Shown in pieces: positions 40,303 through 50,300 of a stretch of 64,000 nt of DNA (positions are counted from its first letter, which is position 1; every line of letters begins with the position of its first letter). The translations under genes were made by a program, and so were the position numbers. The notes below the pieces were generated by a model, which saw only the letters and a program-made list of their open reading frames with translations, made no database searches and was not told the DNA's origin. Origin of the DNA: Paenibacillus glycanilyticus (lineage in GTDB: Bacteria; Bacillota; Bacilli; Paenibacillales; Paenibacillaceae); assembly GCF_030161375.1 (NCBI RefSeq), contig NZ_BSSQ01000005.1:299735-363734 (forward strand). The letters are read 5' to 3'.

Positions 40303-41598
40303 TTAACGAAATTTATTGTTGGCCGAGAGGAACGGCCGGATAAAAAACCAACCGGCGATCGGAACGATACCAACACAAAACATGAGAGTAACGATTGCCG
40401 ACGTACTCTGCGTCTGGGATAAGACGATCAGATAAGCGGCAAGGCCGATGACACGGCCAATAATGAGACCCGCTTCACGGAGAACGATTAATTCTTCGCG
40501 GTTGCTCGCGCTCTCCTCGGAATGGCCGATCAGGTCAAACACTCGGGATGTCATCGGAATAATGTACAGCGGCATGAACAAGGAGGTTCCGATGCCAAAG
40601 ATAAGCAAGGTATTGTAATCGACTTTATAGAAGAGCGGAAGTACGATCAGTCCAATCATAATCGTGCCCGCAAGCATCGCTATTCTCCGGTTGGCCGGTT
40701 TAAGACGTTTGCCTACAAACCAGAAGCTGATTAAAGCAACAAGGGAAGTAATCAACGAGAAGTTGCCCAGTTTGCCTTCGTTTTTGGTCGCGATATAAAT
40801 AACGAGCCCGATCAGGAACATAAATACGCCTTCGCGGACCCCTTGCGTTACAATGGCCGGAAACATCCGCCGCCAAGGATTACCCTTCTCCCTCAGTTGC
40901 CTGGCCCCAAGGAACCATTGGTACTTCTCGCCTTGTACTCCCCGATTAGCCAACCAGAAGCTGCCGACGACGGCTAGTCCAAATATGACAAGAGATATCG
41001 TAAAGATCAGTCTGTACCCGCGTTCACCTTGCAGCGATGTAATGAGGAACCCCGACACCCACGGCGCGATAATTCCCGACAAAGCGCCAAGGATGCCCGC
41101 AATACCGTTAAACCGATCGCGGTTATCGGGCTCGGTAATTTCGAAATAAACAACGTTGTAAGCCATCCAGTAAAAGCCAAGCGCCATGCCGCTTAACATG
41201 CCAAGCGGAACGTAATAGACTTTGGCCTGTTGCCCTAGCATTAATACGGTAAAATAAAACGCCCCCGACAGCACGATGCCAAGACGGAGGCTGTACATTT
41301 TATGATGTTCCTTCACCCATTTGCCAGCCAGCCAAAAAGTGATTCCGCTCGTTAGGTATTGACCAAGCGTGAACCAGCCGATCAGCATAAAGGACTGGCT
41401 TGCCTTCCAGAGATAGACCGGGATGAACGTACCGGATAGCGCGCTTGCTACACCAAACAGACCTTGCACGGTCAGCAGTAAAATAGCCTGCGCCCCCAGC
41501 GCTCCGCCTTGGCGCGAACCTGTGACGCTGCGGCCCAGCGATCCCGGTCTGGCAGCCATGCCTCCCCTGGTTTTTACGCCATGATGACTCTGCTTCAA
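40303..41598 (-). CDS. MFS transporter
   Basis: About 431 residues from TTG 41598 (AGGAGG 7 bases upstream; an earlier frame opening at 41658 lacks a ribosome site). Twelve hydrophobic segments; GKWVKEHHKMYSLRLG is the loop 2-3 motif region and the middle loop is about 35 residues. A Ser/Arg/Gly-rich cytosolic N-terminal tail of 35 residues precedes helix 1. Substrate unknown. It is the last of a leftward chain following mutS2, 76 bases after the zinc-ribbon gene. Confidence 0.85.
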   Translation of the reverse strand: MKQSHHGVKTRGGMAARPGSLGRSVTGSRQGGALGAQAILLLTVQGLFGVASALSGTFIPVYLWKASQSFMLIGWFTLGQYLTSGITFWLAGKWVKEHHKMYSLRLGIVLSGAFYFTVLMLGQQAKVYYVPLGMLSGMALGFYWMAYNVVYFEITEPDNRDRFNGIAGILGALSGIIAPWVSGFLITSLQGERGYRLIFTISLVIFGLAVVGSFWLANRGVQGEKYQWFLGARQLREKGNPWRRMFPAIVTQGVREGVFMFLIGLVIYIATKNEGKLGNFSLITSLVALISFWFVGKRLKPANRRIAMLAGTIMIGLIVLPLFYKVDYNTLLIFGIGTSLFMPLYIIPMTSRVFDLIGHSEESASNREELIVLREAGLIIGRVIGLAAYLIVLSQTQSTSAIVTLMFCVGIVPIAGWFFIRPFLSANNKFR

Positions 41599-41674
41599 TC
41601 CGATTCCTCCTAACAATGGTGATTCTCTGTTAGGTTTACCGAAGCGGGCAGGGTACATGCTTACCTGCCAATAA

Positions 41675-42181
41675 TTACTCTTTTGGCGTTAGTAAAGCAA
41701 GCATCTGATTGCGTGCTTCCGGGCTAAGTACCGACGAGGTTTGGAAGCAGGACGGGCAAATGTAGGTTACCGTCTCGAATGGCGATTGAATAACCGGTTT
41801 GCCGGTAGCTGCATGAATGGTTGGCGTAAGCGCAACGCTTTGTCTGCCCGCTTCCAGCATATATTCGCGGCATGTTGGACATTCCGGCGCTTCATCCTGG
41901 CTATCCGTCATTTGGCGGATGGTTTCTTCCGCCGCAAGCCAAGAAACATTCATCTGGCGGAAGCCTTCATTGGACTCGTCATTATAAGAGTCGTCCTGCG
42001 CTTGTTCTTCCTTCTCATCCCAGCTGTCATCTTGATCGTCTTCATCACGGTCAATCCCGATCTGCATCGTACGGTAACCGCTCAGCTCGTTATCGCAATG
42101 CGGGCAATGTTTCTCCGGTCCAATCTCCTCATCCCATACGATTTCAGAATCACACCATGGACAAATTGTTTGCTCTTCCAT
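41675..42181 (-). CDS. Zinc-ribbon protein, function unknown
   Basis: About 168 residues, cytosolic and acidic. CPWCDSEIVW..HCPHCDNEL gives a first zinc-binding knuckle pair; CPTCREYM and ICPSCFQTSS give a second. Between them is an Asp/Glu/Ser-rich linker (DRDEDDQDDSWDEKEEQAQ, 19 residues). ATG 42181 is 10 bases from GGAGG; an in-frame TTG at 42187 is 4 bases away. Such proteins may bind RNA, DNA or metal chaperone partners; no partner is obvious besides the small membrane peptide before it. Confidence 0.75.
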   Translation of the reverse strand: MEEQTICPWCDSEIVWDEEIGPEKHCPHCDNELSGYRTMQIGIDRDEDDQDDSWDEKEEQAQDDSYNDESNEGFRQMNVSWLAAEETIRQMTDSQDEAPECPTCREYMLEAGRQSVALTPTIHAATGKPVIQSPFETVTYICPSCFQTSSVLSPEARNQMLALLTPKE

Positions 42182-42209
42182 TTTCAAAAAACCTCCACAA
42201 GCTTCATTG

Positions 42210-42290
42210 TTAATTGTTCATAATATATATAACGCCTAGTCCAAAAAAGATAATTGCGATTGCGAGCAAAATCCCCCATAAATACTTCAT
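42210..42290 (-). CDS. 26-residue membrane peptide
   Basis: MKYLWGILLAIAIIFFGLGV followed by IYIMNN and a TAA stop. A single hydrophobic helix covers nearly the whole peptide. A weak AGAAGGGCAGGG lies upstream. It fits into the gap between the DUF350 protein and the zinc-ribbon gene with 26- and 28-base spacers, in line with the other genes of the chain, which supports it being real. Confidence 0.6.
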   Translation of the reverse strand: MKYLWGILLAIAIIFFGLGVIYIMNN

Positions 42291-42316
42291 GATTGCCCTG
42301 CCCTTCTGAACATGTC

Positions 42317-42739
42317 TTACAAAATAACCGTTGCCCCAATCACATAGGACAAGGAAATCGAAATAACCATGGCGATAAAGCCTACTGCCCGATTATCCTT
42401 GGCAATTTCATCATCGATCTTAAATACCGGGGTAAGAAACTCAAATAAGAAATAGGCGGCAAGCAAAACAATAAAACCGAATATGCCCCAGATCAGACTT
42501 TCATAGATGGAATCTTTCGCTTCGATCGAAAACCTGAAAATATTGCATATGCCGAATATTTTGCCGCTTGTCGCCATAGCTACCGCCAAATTGCCGTTTT
42601 TAATCTCTTTCCAGCAATTATAACGGGTTACAAGCTCAAATACGGACAAAAAGACGATTAGCGACATCACTACAAGCGATACATAAACAAGAGATGCCGC
42701 ATACGAATTGCTCAGCAAACGATCGACTTCATTACCCAT
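42317..42739 (-). CDS. yshE: DUF350 membrane protein, YshE-like
   Basis: About 140 residues with four membrane helices (LVYVSLVVMSLIVFLSVFEL, GIFGFIVLLAAYFLFEFL, VGFIAMVISISLSYVIG and one before them) and FKIDDEIAKDNRAVG, the DUF350 pattern. ATG 42739 with AGGAGTG. It follows mutS2 by 50 bases, as yshE follows mutSB in B. subtilis. Function unknown. Confidence 0.85.
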   Translation of the reverse strand: MGNEVDRLLSNSYAASLVYVSLVVMSLIVFLSVFELVTRYNCWKEIKNGNLAVAMATSGKIFGICNIFRFSIEAKDSIYESLIWGIFGFIVLLAAYFLFEFLTPVFKIDDEIAKDNRAVGFIAMVISISLSYVIGATVIL

Positions 42740-42789
42740 TATTATCACTCCTATGGGCCTTATTCCTTACCGCAAGCTTAGCGGCGAAG

Positions 42790-45165
42790 CTATTTCAGCT
42801 CCGCTACCGTTACGCCTGCGCCGCCCTCGCCGTATTTTCCAAGACGATATGCCTTCACAAGACTATGTTTGCGCAAATATTGCTGGATGCCCGCGCGAAG
42901 GACGCCGGTCCCCATCCCATGGATAATATACACCTGGCCAAGACCGCCTAAATACGATTCGTCCAAGAAACGGTCCACTTCAATAATGGCTTCTTCCAGA
43001 TTCGCTCCGCGAAGATCCAATTCCATCCGGAGACTATCTTCCTTGGAACGTTTCAAGCTTGCGGTTTGCTTCGGCTGCTGCTGTTTATTGAGCTGTGCGA
43101 CCGGTTTAAGCAATTCCAGATCGTCTATGGCAACTTTCATTTTCATAATGCCAAGCTGAACCGTTGCGTCGGATGCGCCAATCTCAACCACAATGCCTTT
43201 CTGATTGAGGCTGTATACCATAACTTCATCGCCTGCACCAATCTTCGCGGGTTTCTTCGCGTTACCGCCGCCGGCAGGACGTTTCTTCTTCGTAGCTAGT
43301 TCCGGCGCCGCTTCTTCCAGTCTGCGTTTCGCTTCGATCAGCTTATGTTCCTTCACGGACGCCCCTTCTTCAAGCGCCAGCTTGCGCAGGTCCGCAATGA
43401 TCTGGTCCGCTTCGCGTCTGGCCTTGGCTACGGCTTCGTTAGCTTCCTCTTGCGCCTTCAGCAGCATCTTGTCGCGTTGTTCCTCGAACCGCGCCAACTC
43501 CGCTTCATGGCGTTTGCGCTCCGCTTCCATCTCGCGGCGCAACGATTCAGCCGTATTGCGCTCGGATTCGGCGCTGAGACGGTCTTCCTCGAGCGAAGCG
43601 ATCATGTTCTCCACGCGTTGATCCTCTTCGCTGACTTCTCCGCGGGCGTGATCGATAATCGTCTGGCTTAAGCCAAGGCGCTCGGCAATGGCAAACGCAT
43701 TGCTTCGGCCAGGCACGCCAACGAGCAAACGGTAAGTTGGACTAAGCGTAGCGACATCAAATTCCATGCTGGCATTAATGACGCCTTTCCGGTTGTACGC
43801 GTAAGCCTTCAATTCGCTGTAATGCGTAGTTGCGATAATCCGGCTGTCGAGCTTATGGATATGTTCAAGAATAGCGATTGCAAGCGCGGAACCTTCCGCC
43901 GGGTCTGTACCGGCACCAAGCTCATCCAGCAACACGAGGCTTTTTGAAGTCATGGACTTCAGAATCCGAATAATATTCGTCATATGGCTGGAGAACGTAC
44001 TAAGGCTTTGTTCAATGCTTTGTTCATCGCCAATGTCGGCGTAGATCGAATCGAATACGCATAGCTGGCTGCCTTCCTCTGCCGGAACAAACAAGCCCGA
44101 CATCGCCATCAGGCTAAGCAGACCTACGGTCTTCAAGGATACCGTCTTGCCGCCCGTATTCGGGCCGGTAACAATAATGGCAGTGACTTGATTGCCCAGC
44201 TCGATATCAAGCGGAACAACCTTGTCCGGTGCAATTAACGGGTGGCGGCCTCGTTTGATTTTGAGGAAACCCCTGTCATTCATGCGCGGCAACGTAGCTT
44301 TCATTTCATGGGCAAATCTAGCCTTTGCATAAGCGAAATCAAGCTTGCCGAGCAGATCCTGATTGTAAAGCAAATCCTCTACGTGTTCCGCCGCGCGGGC
44401 CGTCAGCTTTTGCAAAATTTTCTCAATCTCGCGAAGCTCTGCCGCTTTCGTTTCCCGCAGCTTGTTGTTCATGGACACAATCGCTTCCGGCTCAATGAAC
44501 AAGGTTGCGCCTGAACCCGACTGGTCATGGACTATCCCGCCAAAATGCGAACGGTATTCCTGCTTGACCGGAATAACATAACGGTCATTGCGAAGCGTGA
44601 TAATGGAATCCTGCAGCATCTTCTGTACCGACGACGAACGGATCATCTGCTCCAGCTTCTCGCGGATTCTCGATTCGCCGCTGCGCAGCTCGCGGCGGAT
44701 GGAAGCAAGCTCAGGGCTTGCGCTGTCCATTACCTCAGCCTGATCATCGATGCAGTCAAAGATGGCGTCCTCCAGAGGCTTGTGCTCGGATAATTGTTCG
44801 GTCAATTGGAACAACAGCGGAATCGGATCATCCTCATGAAGGTTGTCGATATGCTTCTTCACTCGGCGAGCGCCTCTTGCCGTTGCCGCGATATCCATCA
44901 GTTCCGCCGGATTCAATGTGCCGCCAATTCTTGCGCGGTGCAGCGACGCGCTAATATCGACAATGCCGCCAAACGGGGCGTTGCCCTTCAGCCGGTCAGC
45001 CTTGTAAGCCTCATCGGTTGCTTGCAGCATAAGCTTGACCTGTTCCAAATCGGAGTTAGGAGCAAGCTGATCCGCTACGCTTTTGCCAAGCGAAGTAGCG
45101 ACGCGCTGCACTAATTTATTCGTAATTTTATGAAATTCCAAAGTGGATAAAATTTTGCTGTCCAA
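42790..45165 (-). CDS. mutS2: Endonuclease MutS2
   Basis: Acts on branched DNA and on collided ribosomes; it represses recombination or rescues ribosomes depending on species. 791 residues. Helical clamp domains to about 320, ATPase with Walker A GPNTGGKTVSLKTVGL, Walker B SLVLLDELGAGTDPAEG and IATTHYSELK; then a coiled coil (about 510-640, Glu/Arg-rich), KOW-like linker and C-terminal Smr endonuclease (LDLRGANLEEA, YIIHGMGTGVLRAGI, the HGxG motif). Full length and intact. Position after pheT-zapA is conserved with Bacillus, although polX and cvpA are missing between. Confidence 0.96.
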   Translation of the reverse strand: MDSKILSTLEFHKITNKLVQRVATSLGKSVADQLAPNSDLEQVKLMLQATDEAYKADRLKGNAPFGGIVDISASLHRARIGGTLNPAELMDIAATARGARRVKKHIDNLHEDDPIPLLFQLTEQLSEHKPLEDAIFDCIDDQAEVMDSASPELASIRRELRSGESRIREKLEQMIRSSSVQKMLQDSIITLRNDRYVIPVKQEYRSHFGGIVHDQSGSGATLFIEPEAIVSMNNKLRETKAAELREIEKILQKLTARAAEHVEDLLYNQDLLGKLDFAYAKARFAHEMKATLPRMNDRGFLKIKRGRHPLIAPDKVVPLDIELGNQVTAIIVTGPNTGGKTVSLKTVGLLSLMAMSGLFVPAEEGSQLCVFDSIYADIGDEQSIEQSLSTFSSHMTNIIRILKSMTSKSLVLLDELGAGTDPAEGSALAIAILEHIHKLDSRIIATTHYSELKAYAYNRKGVINASMEFDVATLSPTYRLLVGVPGRSNAFAIAERLGLSQTIIDHARGEVSEEDQRVENMIASLEEDRLSAESERNTAESLRREMEAERKRHEAELARFEEQRDKMLLKAQEEANEAVAKARREADQIIADLRKLALEEGASVKEHKLIEAKRRLEEAAPELATKKKRPAGGGNAKKPAKIGAGDEVMVYSLNQKGIVVEIGASDATVQLGIMKMKVAIDDLELLKPVAQLNKQQQPKQTASLKRSKEDSLRMELDLRGANLEEAIIEVDRFLDESYLGGLGQVYIIHGMGTGVLRAGIQQYLRKHSLVKAYRLGKYGEGGAGVTVAELK

Positions 45166-45320
45166 GTGAACACTCCTCTCGCCCTTTTATTATAGCTGAT
45201 CAGGGTTTAGGATGCACGGGTGTCGCCTCTTGTTTCATACATGTTTCCCCGATTTAATGGCCATAATAGAAATGAATTCGCACCATACTTAGGCTAACCT
45301 AATTAAAGGAGGCTAACGAT

Positions 45321-45695
45321 ATGAGTTTTCTTGGCCATGTAGTCCGTTTTATCGTTTCAGCCATTGTATTGATGGTTGTGGGCTGGATCGTACCGCAGTT
45401 TAGCGTCGGCGGATTCTGGAGCGCGTTGCTGCTGGCTCTTGTTATTGCGGCGCTTGGTTGGATCGTTGAAGGCATTTTCGGCAAAAGAGTCACCCCGTTT
45501 GGACGCGGCATTGTTGGTTTTATCGCGAGTGCGGCGGTCATCTGGGTTGCGCAGTTTATTGTTGGCGGCGTATCGGTAACTTGGCTCGGCGCGATTCTGG
45601 CCGCGCTTGTGATCGGGATCATCGACTTGTTTATACCGGTCAGCACCCCTTATGAAGCAGGCCGAAGCGATTACCGCGATCGCGACCGCGATTAG
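45321..45695 (+). CDS. Small membrane protein, YvlD / holin 4-2 family
   Basis: 124 residues with four hydrophobic segments (VRFIVSAIVLMVVGWIV, ALLLALVIAALGWIVEGIFG, GFIASAAVIWVAQFIVGG, WLGAILAALVIGIIDLFI) and an Arg/Asp-rich tail. This is the family often annotated phage holin, but in Bacillus it is the chromosomal YvlD. AAAGGAGG ribosome site. No phage genes are near. Function unknown. Confidence 0.8.
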   Translation: MSFLGHVVRFIVSAIVLMVVGWIVPQFSVGGFWSALLLALVIAALGWIVEGIFGKRVTPFGRGIVGFIASAAVIWVAQFIVGGVSVTWLGAILAALVIGIIDLFIPVSTPYEAGRSDYRDRDRD

Positions 45696-45849
45696 CGGAG
45701 GCACAAGCCAGTTCATGCCCTTGTCCATTCGGAAACGATGGGCGAGGGCTTTTTCATTTGTCACTTGACTGTCACTGCAAATCCATTTGGGATAAGCTAC
45801 AATAGGAAAAGAATGCAATTTTTCAGGTTAGCTATGGAAGGGAGTATTA

Positions 45850-46221
45850 ATGATGAAGAAATGGATTATTTTCGCGGCTGTCTGCTGCCTTTGCGTGGTT
45901 GTCGCAGCTTGCGGATCGGGCAATAAAGGCAATAATGCGGATTCGAACGCAGCAAGCTCCGCTGTTGCGGACGTTGTTATCAAAGCAAGCAGCTGGGAAT
46001 TCGATCAGCCGGAATACCATATCAAAAAAGGCCAATCGATTAAGCTCGAACTCATTGATGGCGTTCATGGCGTCGAGATTGAGAAGACCAATCTTAAGCT
46101 GACTCAAAATAAGATCAAAACGGTTAATCTGGATGCGGGGGAATACGAAATAAAGTGCAATATCCCTTGCGGCGGCGGTCATTCGAAAATGACGGCGAAG
46201 CTTATTGTTGACGAAGCGTAA
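45850..46221 (+). CDS. CuA-motif cupredoxin-like lipoprotein
   Basis: 123 residues. Signal peptide with lipobox VVVAAC, so it is a membrane-anchored extracellular lipoprotein. The mature part (from about residue 45) resembles the COX2 periplasmic cupredoxin: KASSWEFDQPEYHIKKGQS, a His in GVHGVEI, and CNIPCGGGHSKM, which has the CxxxCxxxHxxM spacing of the binuclear CuA site. It may bind copper for electron transfer or for cytochrome oxidase assembly. There is no oxidase gene nearby. Confidence 0.78.
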   Translation: MMKKWIIFAAVCCLCVVVAACGSGNKGNNADSNAASSAVADVVIKASSWEFDQPEYHIKKGQSIKLELIDGVHGVEIEKTNLKLTQNKIKTVNLDAGEYEIKCNIPCGGGHSKMTAKLIVDEA

Positions 46222-46240
46222 TAATCGAACGGTATGGTAG

Positions 46241-46270
46241 GGGTCGTCCTAATTAGGACGGCCCTTATTT
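46241..46270 (+). terminator. Terminator after the CuA lipoprotein gene
   Basis: GGGTCGTCCT-AATT-AGGACGGCCC (one G-U) followed by TTATTT. The remaining 250 bases up to the SDR gene hold no gene I can support. Confidence 0.7.
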
Positions 46271-46522
46271 GGTTGTCTTGGCGATGCGCCGCGCCGTTAA
46301 GTTCCTCGAAAGTAAGGGAACCCGTCATGGCAGGCTGTCCGCTTACATATGAATTATAATGATTCCTTTACAAAAGGGTAAGAAAGACTGATGGTCTAAG
46401 CTCTTCCCCTTTCGCCTTCCCGTCTGATAAGATGATTCATAAATCTATCTTAGCCAATGGTTTAAGTATCAATAATCACCTAGATCTCAACTGCGGCTAT
46501 TATTTGAGGAGGGTATGATCCT

Positions 46523-47203
46523 ATGAGCTTATTAAAAGGACGGATAGCTATTGTAAGCGGTGCAGGATCCGGTTTGGGCAGAGCTGCTTCCCTGTCTTTC
46601 GCTAAGGAAGGGGCCGAAGTTGCTTTATTAGGCCGCCGCGAAAGCAAGCTGCAGGAAACGGCAGCGCTAATCAAACAAACAACAGGCCGAGATTCCCTAA
46701 TCATCCCTACCGATATTACGCAAGAAGATCAAATTCAAATCGCTGTCCGGCAGGTCCTAGACCAGTGGGGCTCCATACATGTGTTGCTTAATAACGCTGC
46801 GGTACTTGAGCCTGGCTCTGTGCTGGAATTAACCGCCGAAGACTGGCATGTCCAAGTGGCTACAAATTTAACAGGTCCTTTTCTTCTGACACGTGCCGTC
46901 CTTCCTTCCATGCGCCAGAGCAAATACGGCCGCATTATCAATATTACGTCCGGCTTATCCTGGAACGGAGCAGGCGGATATGCCGCATACAGCGCCGCCA
47001 AAGCAGGATTGGAATCGTTGACCCGCACGCTGGCCGACGAAGAACATGAACATGGCATTCTCGTTAACCTTTATAACCCCGGTACCTTGCGCACCGAAAT
47101 GCATGCAACCGGCAAAGATCCTGCCGTCGTCACCCCGGACCTCATCCGCCTGGCAAGCTTGCCGGTAGGCGGTCCAACAGGAACCATTGTCAGTTATGGC
47201 TAA
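46523..47203 (+). CDS. Short-chain dehydrogenase/reductase
   Basis: 226 residues. SGAGSGLGRA cofactor loop, LLNNAAVL, catalytic Ser region NITSGLSW, and YSAAK (Tyr, Lys). It is shorter than most SDRs at the C-terminal end but the core is complete. LGRRE after the second strand suggests NADP(H) use. AGGAGGG ribosome site; single gene with its own terminator. Substrate unknown. Confidence 0.9.
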   Translation: MSLLKGRIAIVSGAGSGLGRAASLSFAKEGAEVALLGRRESKLQETAALIKQTTGRDSLIIPTDITQEDQIQIAVRQVLDQWGSIHVLLNNAAVLEPGSVLELTAEDWHVQVATNLTGPFLLTRAVLPSMRQSKYGRIINITSGLSWNGAGGYAAYSAAKAGLESLTRTLADEEHEHGILVNLYNPGTLRTEMHATGKDPAVVTPDLIRLASLPVGGPTGTIVSYG

Positions 47204-47210
47204 CTTCATA

Positions 47211-47250
47211 TAAGCCGTTCCCGGGCATCTGCTTGGGAGCGGCTTTTTTG
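47211..47250 (+). terminator. Terminator of the SDR gene
   Basis: AAGCCGTTCCC pairs with GGGAGCGGCTT (47212-47245) followed by T6. Confidence 0.88.
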
Positions 47251-47281
47251 ATGTGCTTGTGAATGAAACAAGTTGGCCGTA

Positions 47282-47318
47282 ATAAAACAGCCATCTGCTA
47301 TTAAGCAGATGGCTGTTG
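47282..47318 (-). terminator. Terminator of the ZapA/coiled-coil gene
   Basis: AACAGCCATCTGCT (47286-47299) and its exact complement (47304-47317), followed leftwards by TTTTATT. Confidence 0.88.
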
Positions 47319-47327
47319 CCCTATCTA

Positions 47328-50300
47328 TTAGCTATGTTCGATCAGTTCAATCCATTCGTTGTATTCCGTTTGAAGCTTGCGGTACTCAATTTCCAGCTTC
47401 TCATGTTTTACGGCAAGCGTACTAAGTTCCTCGCGGAGCGCTTCCGTTTCTTCTGAAGCAACCTCGTGTTCTACAGACAAGGACTGCGTGCGCTCGTCCA
47501 GCATCATTCGCAGCTCAACTGCCGCAGCTGCTTCTTTACGAGCCGCTTCCAGTTGTTCGAGAAGTGATTTCTCCGCCGCTTCGCGGGAACGTTCCGATGC
47601 GGATAGCTGGTCAACCTCTTGCCTTGTTTGTTTGACCAGTATTTGCTCGGCTTCAACCTGCTCCGTTAATTTCTGAATTTGCAGGGAAGCCGCTTCAATC
47701 TGCTGAACCGTAATTCGTTCACGCGCAGCTGTATATTCAAGCTGCTCCAAGAGCTCGCTTTCGCGTTTGGCTGAAACGGAGAGCTGCTCTTCTGTCCCTA
47801 GACTGCGGAGCTCTGTCTCTTTCAAATTGGCTTCCAGCTCTTCAATTTGCGCGCGCAAATGCTGCTGCTGCTCTTCCTGCTTGGCTAGAAGCTCGGAATA
47901 ACGCTCGTCCGCCTCCGTTAAACGTTCTTCCAAGCGCATTTCAAATTGCTGCTTCTGCTGTTCGAATTTGCGGTTAGCAACCTGCTCCCGTTCATCAAGC
48001 GCTTCTTTGAGTTCTTGTTGCTGGCGTTCCAAAAGCTCGATTTGCTCCATGTATTGAAGCTCCAGCAATTCATTGTCCTCAGCAAGCTTCTTCTCGAGCG
48101 AACGAAGCTGCTCTTGCTGGCGTTGTTCCAGTTCGGCAACGTCCCGATCATGCTTCTCAGCCATGGAAGCCGATTGTTCATGAAGACGGCTCTCCAATTC
48201 CTGATTCATCAGCTTATAAACATCAAGCTTTTCTTGGAATAGGACAAACTGCTTCTCGTAACGTTCCTTCAGCTCAAACTGTTGTTCCGCATGGCGGAGC
48301 TCTGTCTGTTCCAGCTGCTCTTGATATTTACGTTCCAGCTTATGTTTGTATTCTTCGTATTGAAGCTCCAGCTCCAGCTCTTTTTCTTCAAAAATAGCCG
48401 TTGCTTCCGTCAGCTGGCGAGCCTGCTCTTCCAAGCGGCGCTCTGCTTCGCTATAACGGTCCGCATGCAGCTGTTCGATCGCCGAACGTTCCGCTTCGAA
48501 CTGCCGCTTCTGCTTGTCCTTATCATCCTGCAGAAGCTCGAACTGTTCCTGCAATTGCTGCAGCTTCTCCGTTTGCTCTGCCGCAAGTACCTCCACAGCC
48601 GTCTGCAAGTCTTGCTGCTTAACGGCCTGCACTTCCAATTGGCCAATCGTTTCAAGCGATGCGGCGAAATGTCCGGATACTTCCTCCAGTTGTTCCTTGG
48701 CATCGGCATACTGCTGTTCAAGTTCCTGAGCTTGCTGCTCCATATAGCGAATCGATGAACGTAGTGCCTCTTCCTGTTCCATGGCCTGGATGAGATGCTC
48801 ATCGGCTGCTTGAAGGCGGAGTTCATGCGACTCTTTATCCTGATTCCATGCTTGCTCGAGTTCGGACAATTTCGTGAGCAGTTTGGTACGTTCTTCGATC
48901 CAGCCGTTGCGGCGGCGTTCAAAGTCCGACTTCAGCGATTGTTCAAGCTGCGCCAGCTTGTCCTGCCATTCCACTTCCTTCGATTGCATCAATTCAAGCG
49001 TTTGAGCACGTTCCTGCTCACGCTCTTCCGCGGCAATCACTTGAGCAAGCGTAAATTCATCGGTTGCTTCCTCAACTTTTGTCCGCTCGCGTTCGAGCTC
49101 TTGTGCCGCCTGCGCTTGCTGCTCAATAAGCATTTTAGCCGCTTTGTCGCGCTCTAGTTGTAACTGTTCGCCCAACGCTTCCGCAGCTTTTGCACGTTCT
49201 GCTTCTAGCTCTTCTGCGGCCAATACTTTCGTAAGCTCAAGTTCTTCCGCCACTGACGTTGCATTCGCGCGTTCCCGTTCGAGCTGTTCGACCAGTTCAG
49301 CGGCTTTCGCGCGCTCAAGTTCGAGTTCTTCTGCGGCGAGTGCTTGCACGAGTTCCAATTGCTGCACTGAAGCTACTTTCAGCTCAGCCAGAGATTGTTC
49401 GGATCTTGCACGAACGAGCTTCATTTGCTCTACCAGCTCTTCCGCTGCTTTCTCTCGTTCACGCTCAAGCTCTTCCGCAGCCAACGCCTGCGCCAACGTC
49501 AGTTCATCCTTTGCTTCCGCCACTCTCTTGCGTTCAAGCTCTAGCTCATCGGCCGCCTCGGCTTGTTGTTCAGAGAGCGCTGCCGCTGCTCTTGCACGCT
49601 CGCGTTCAATCTGCTCCGCCAGCACTTGTGCTGCTTTCTCCCGCTCGCGTTCCAGCTCTTCCGCAGCCAGAGCTTGAACAAACGCCAATTCATTCACGGC
49701 TTCCGCCGTTTTTGCGCGCTCAAGCTCAAGTTCCTGTGCCGCTGCCGTTTGCAGTTCCGCCAAGTGTCCCGCTGCTCTCGTACGCTCTTGTTCCAACTCT
49801 TCCGCAGCCAACGCCTGCGCGAGCGCCGTTTCTTCCGCCGCTTCAACGGCTCTAATACGCTCACGCTCCAGCTCTTGCGCCGCTGTCGATTGCTGCTCCG
49901 CTAACGCTTCAGCCGCCCTCGCACGCTCGCGCTCCAGTTCTTCCGCTGCCAGCGCTTGCCCCAGCGCCAGCTCGTCCGCTGCTTCTGCCGCCTTCGCGCG
50001 CTCGCGCTCCAGCTCTTGCGTCGCCTTCGCACGCTCACGCTCCAGCTCCTGCGCCGCTGCAGCTCGCTGCTCCGCCAGCGCTTCCGCCGCTCGGGCTTGC
50101 TCGCGCTCCAGTTCCTCGGCTGCCAGCGCTTGCCCCAGCGCCAGCTCGTCCGCTGCTTCCGCCGCCCTCGCACGCTCGCGCTCAAGCTCCTGCGCCGCTG
50201 TCGCTTGCTGCTCCGCCAGCGCTTCCGCCGCCCTCGCACGCTCGCGCTCAAGCTCCTGCGCCGCTGTCGCTTGCTGCTCCGCCAGCGCTTCCGCCGCTCT

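Noticed and set aside
45321..45695. Phage holin
   Set aside because: The family name is holin-like, but the protein matches chromosomal YvlD and there is no endolysin or prophage context.
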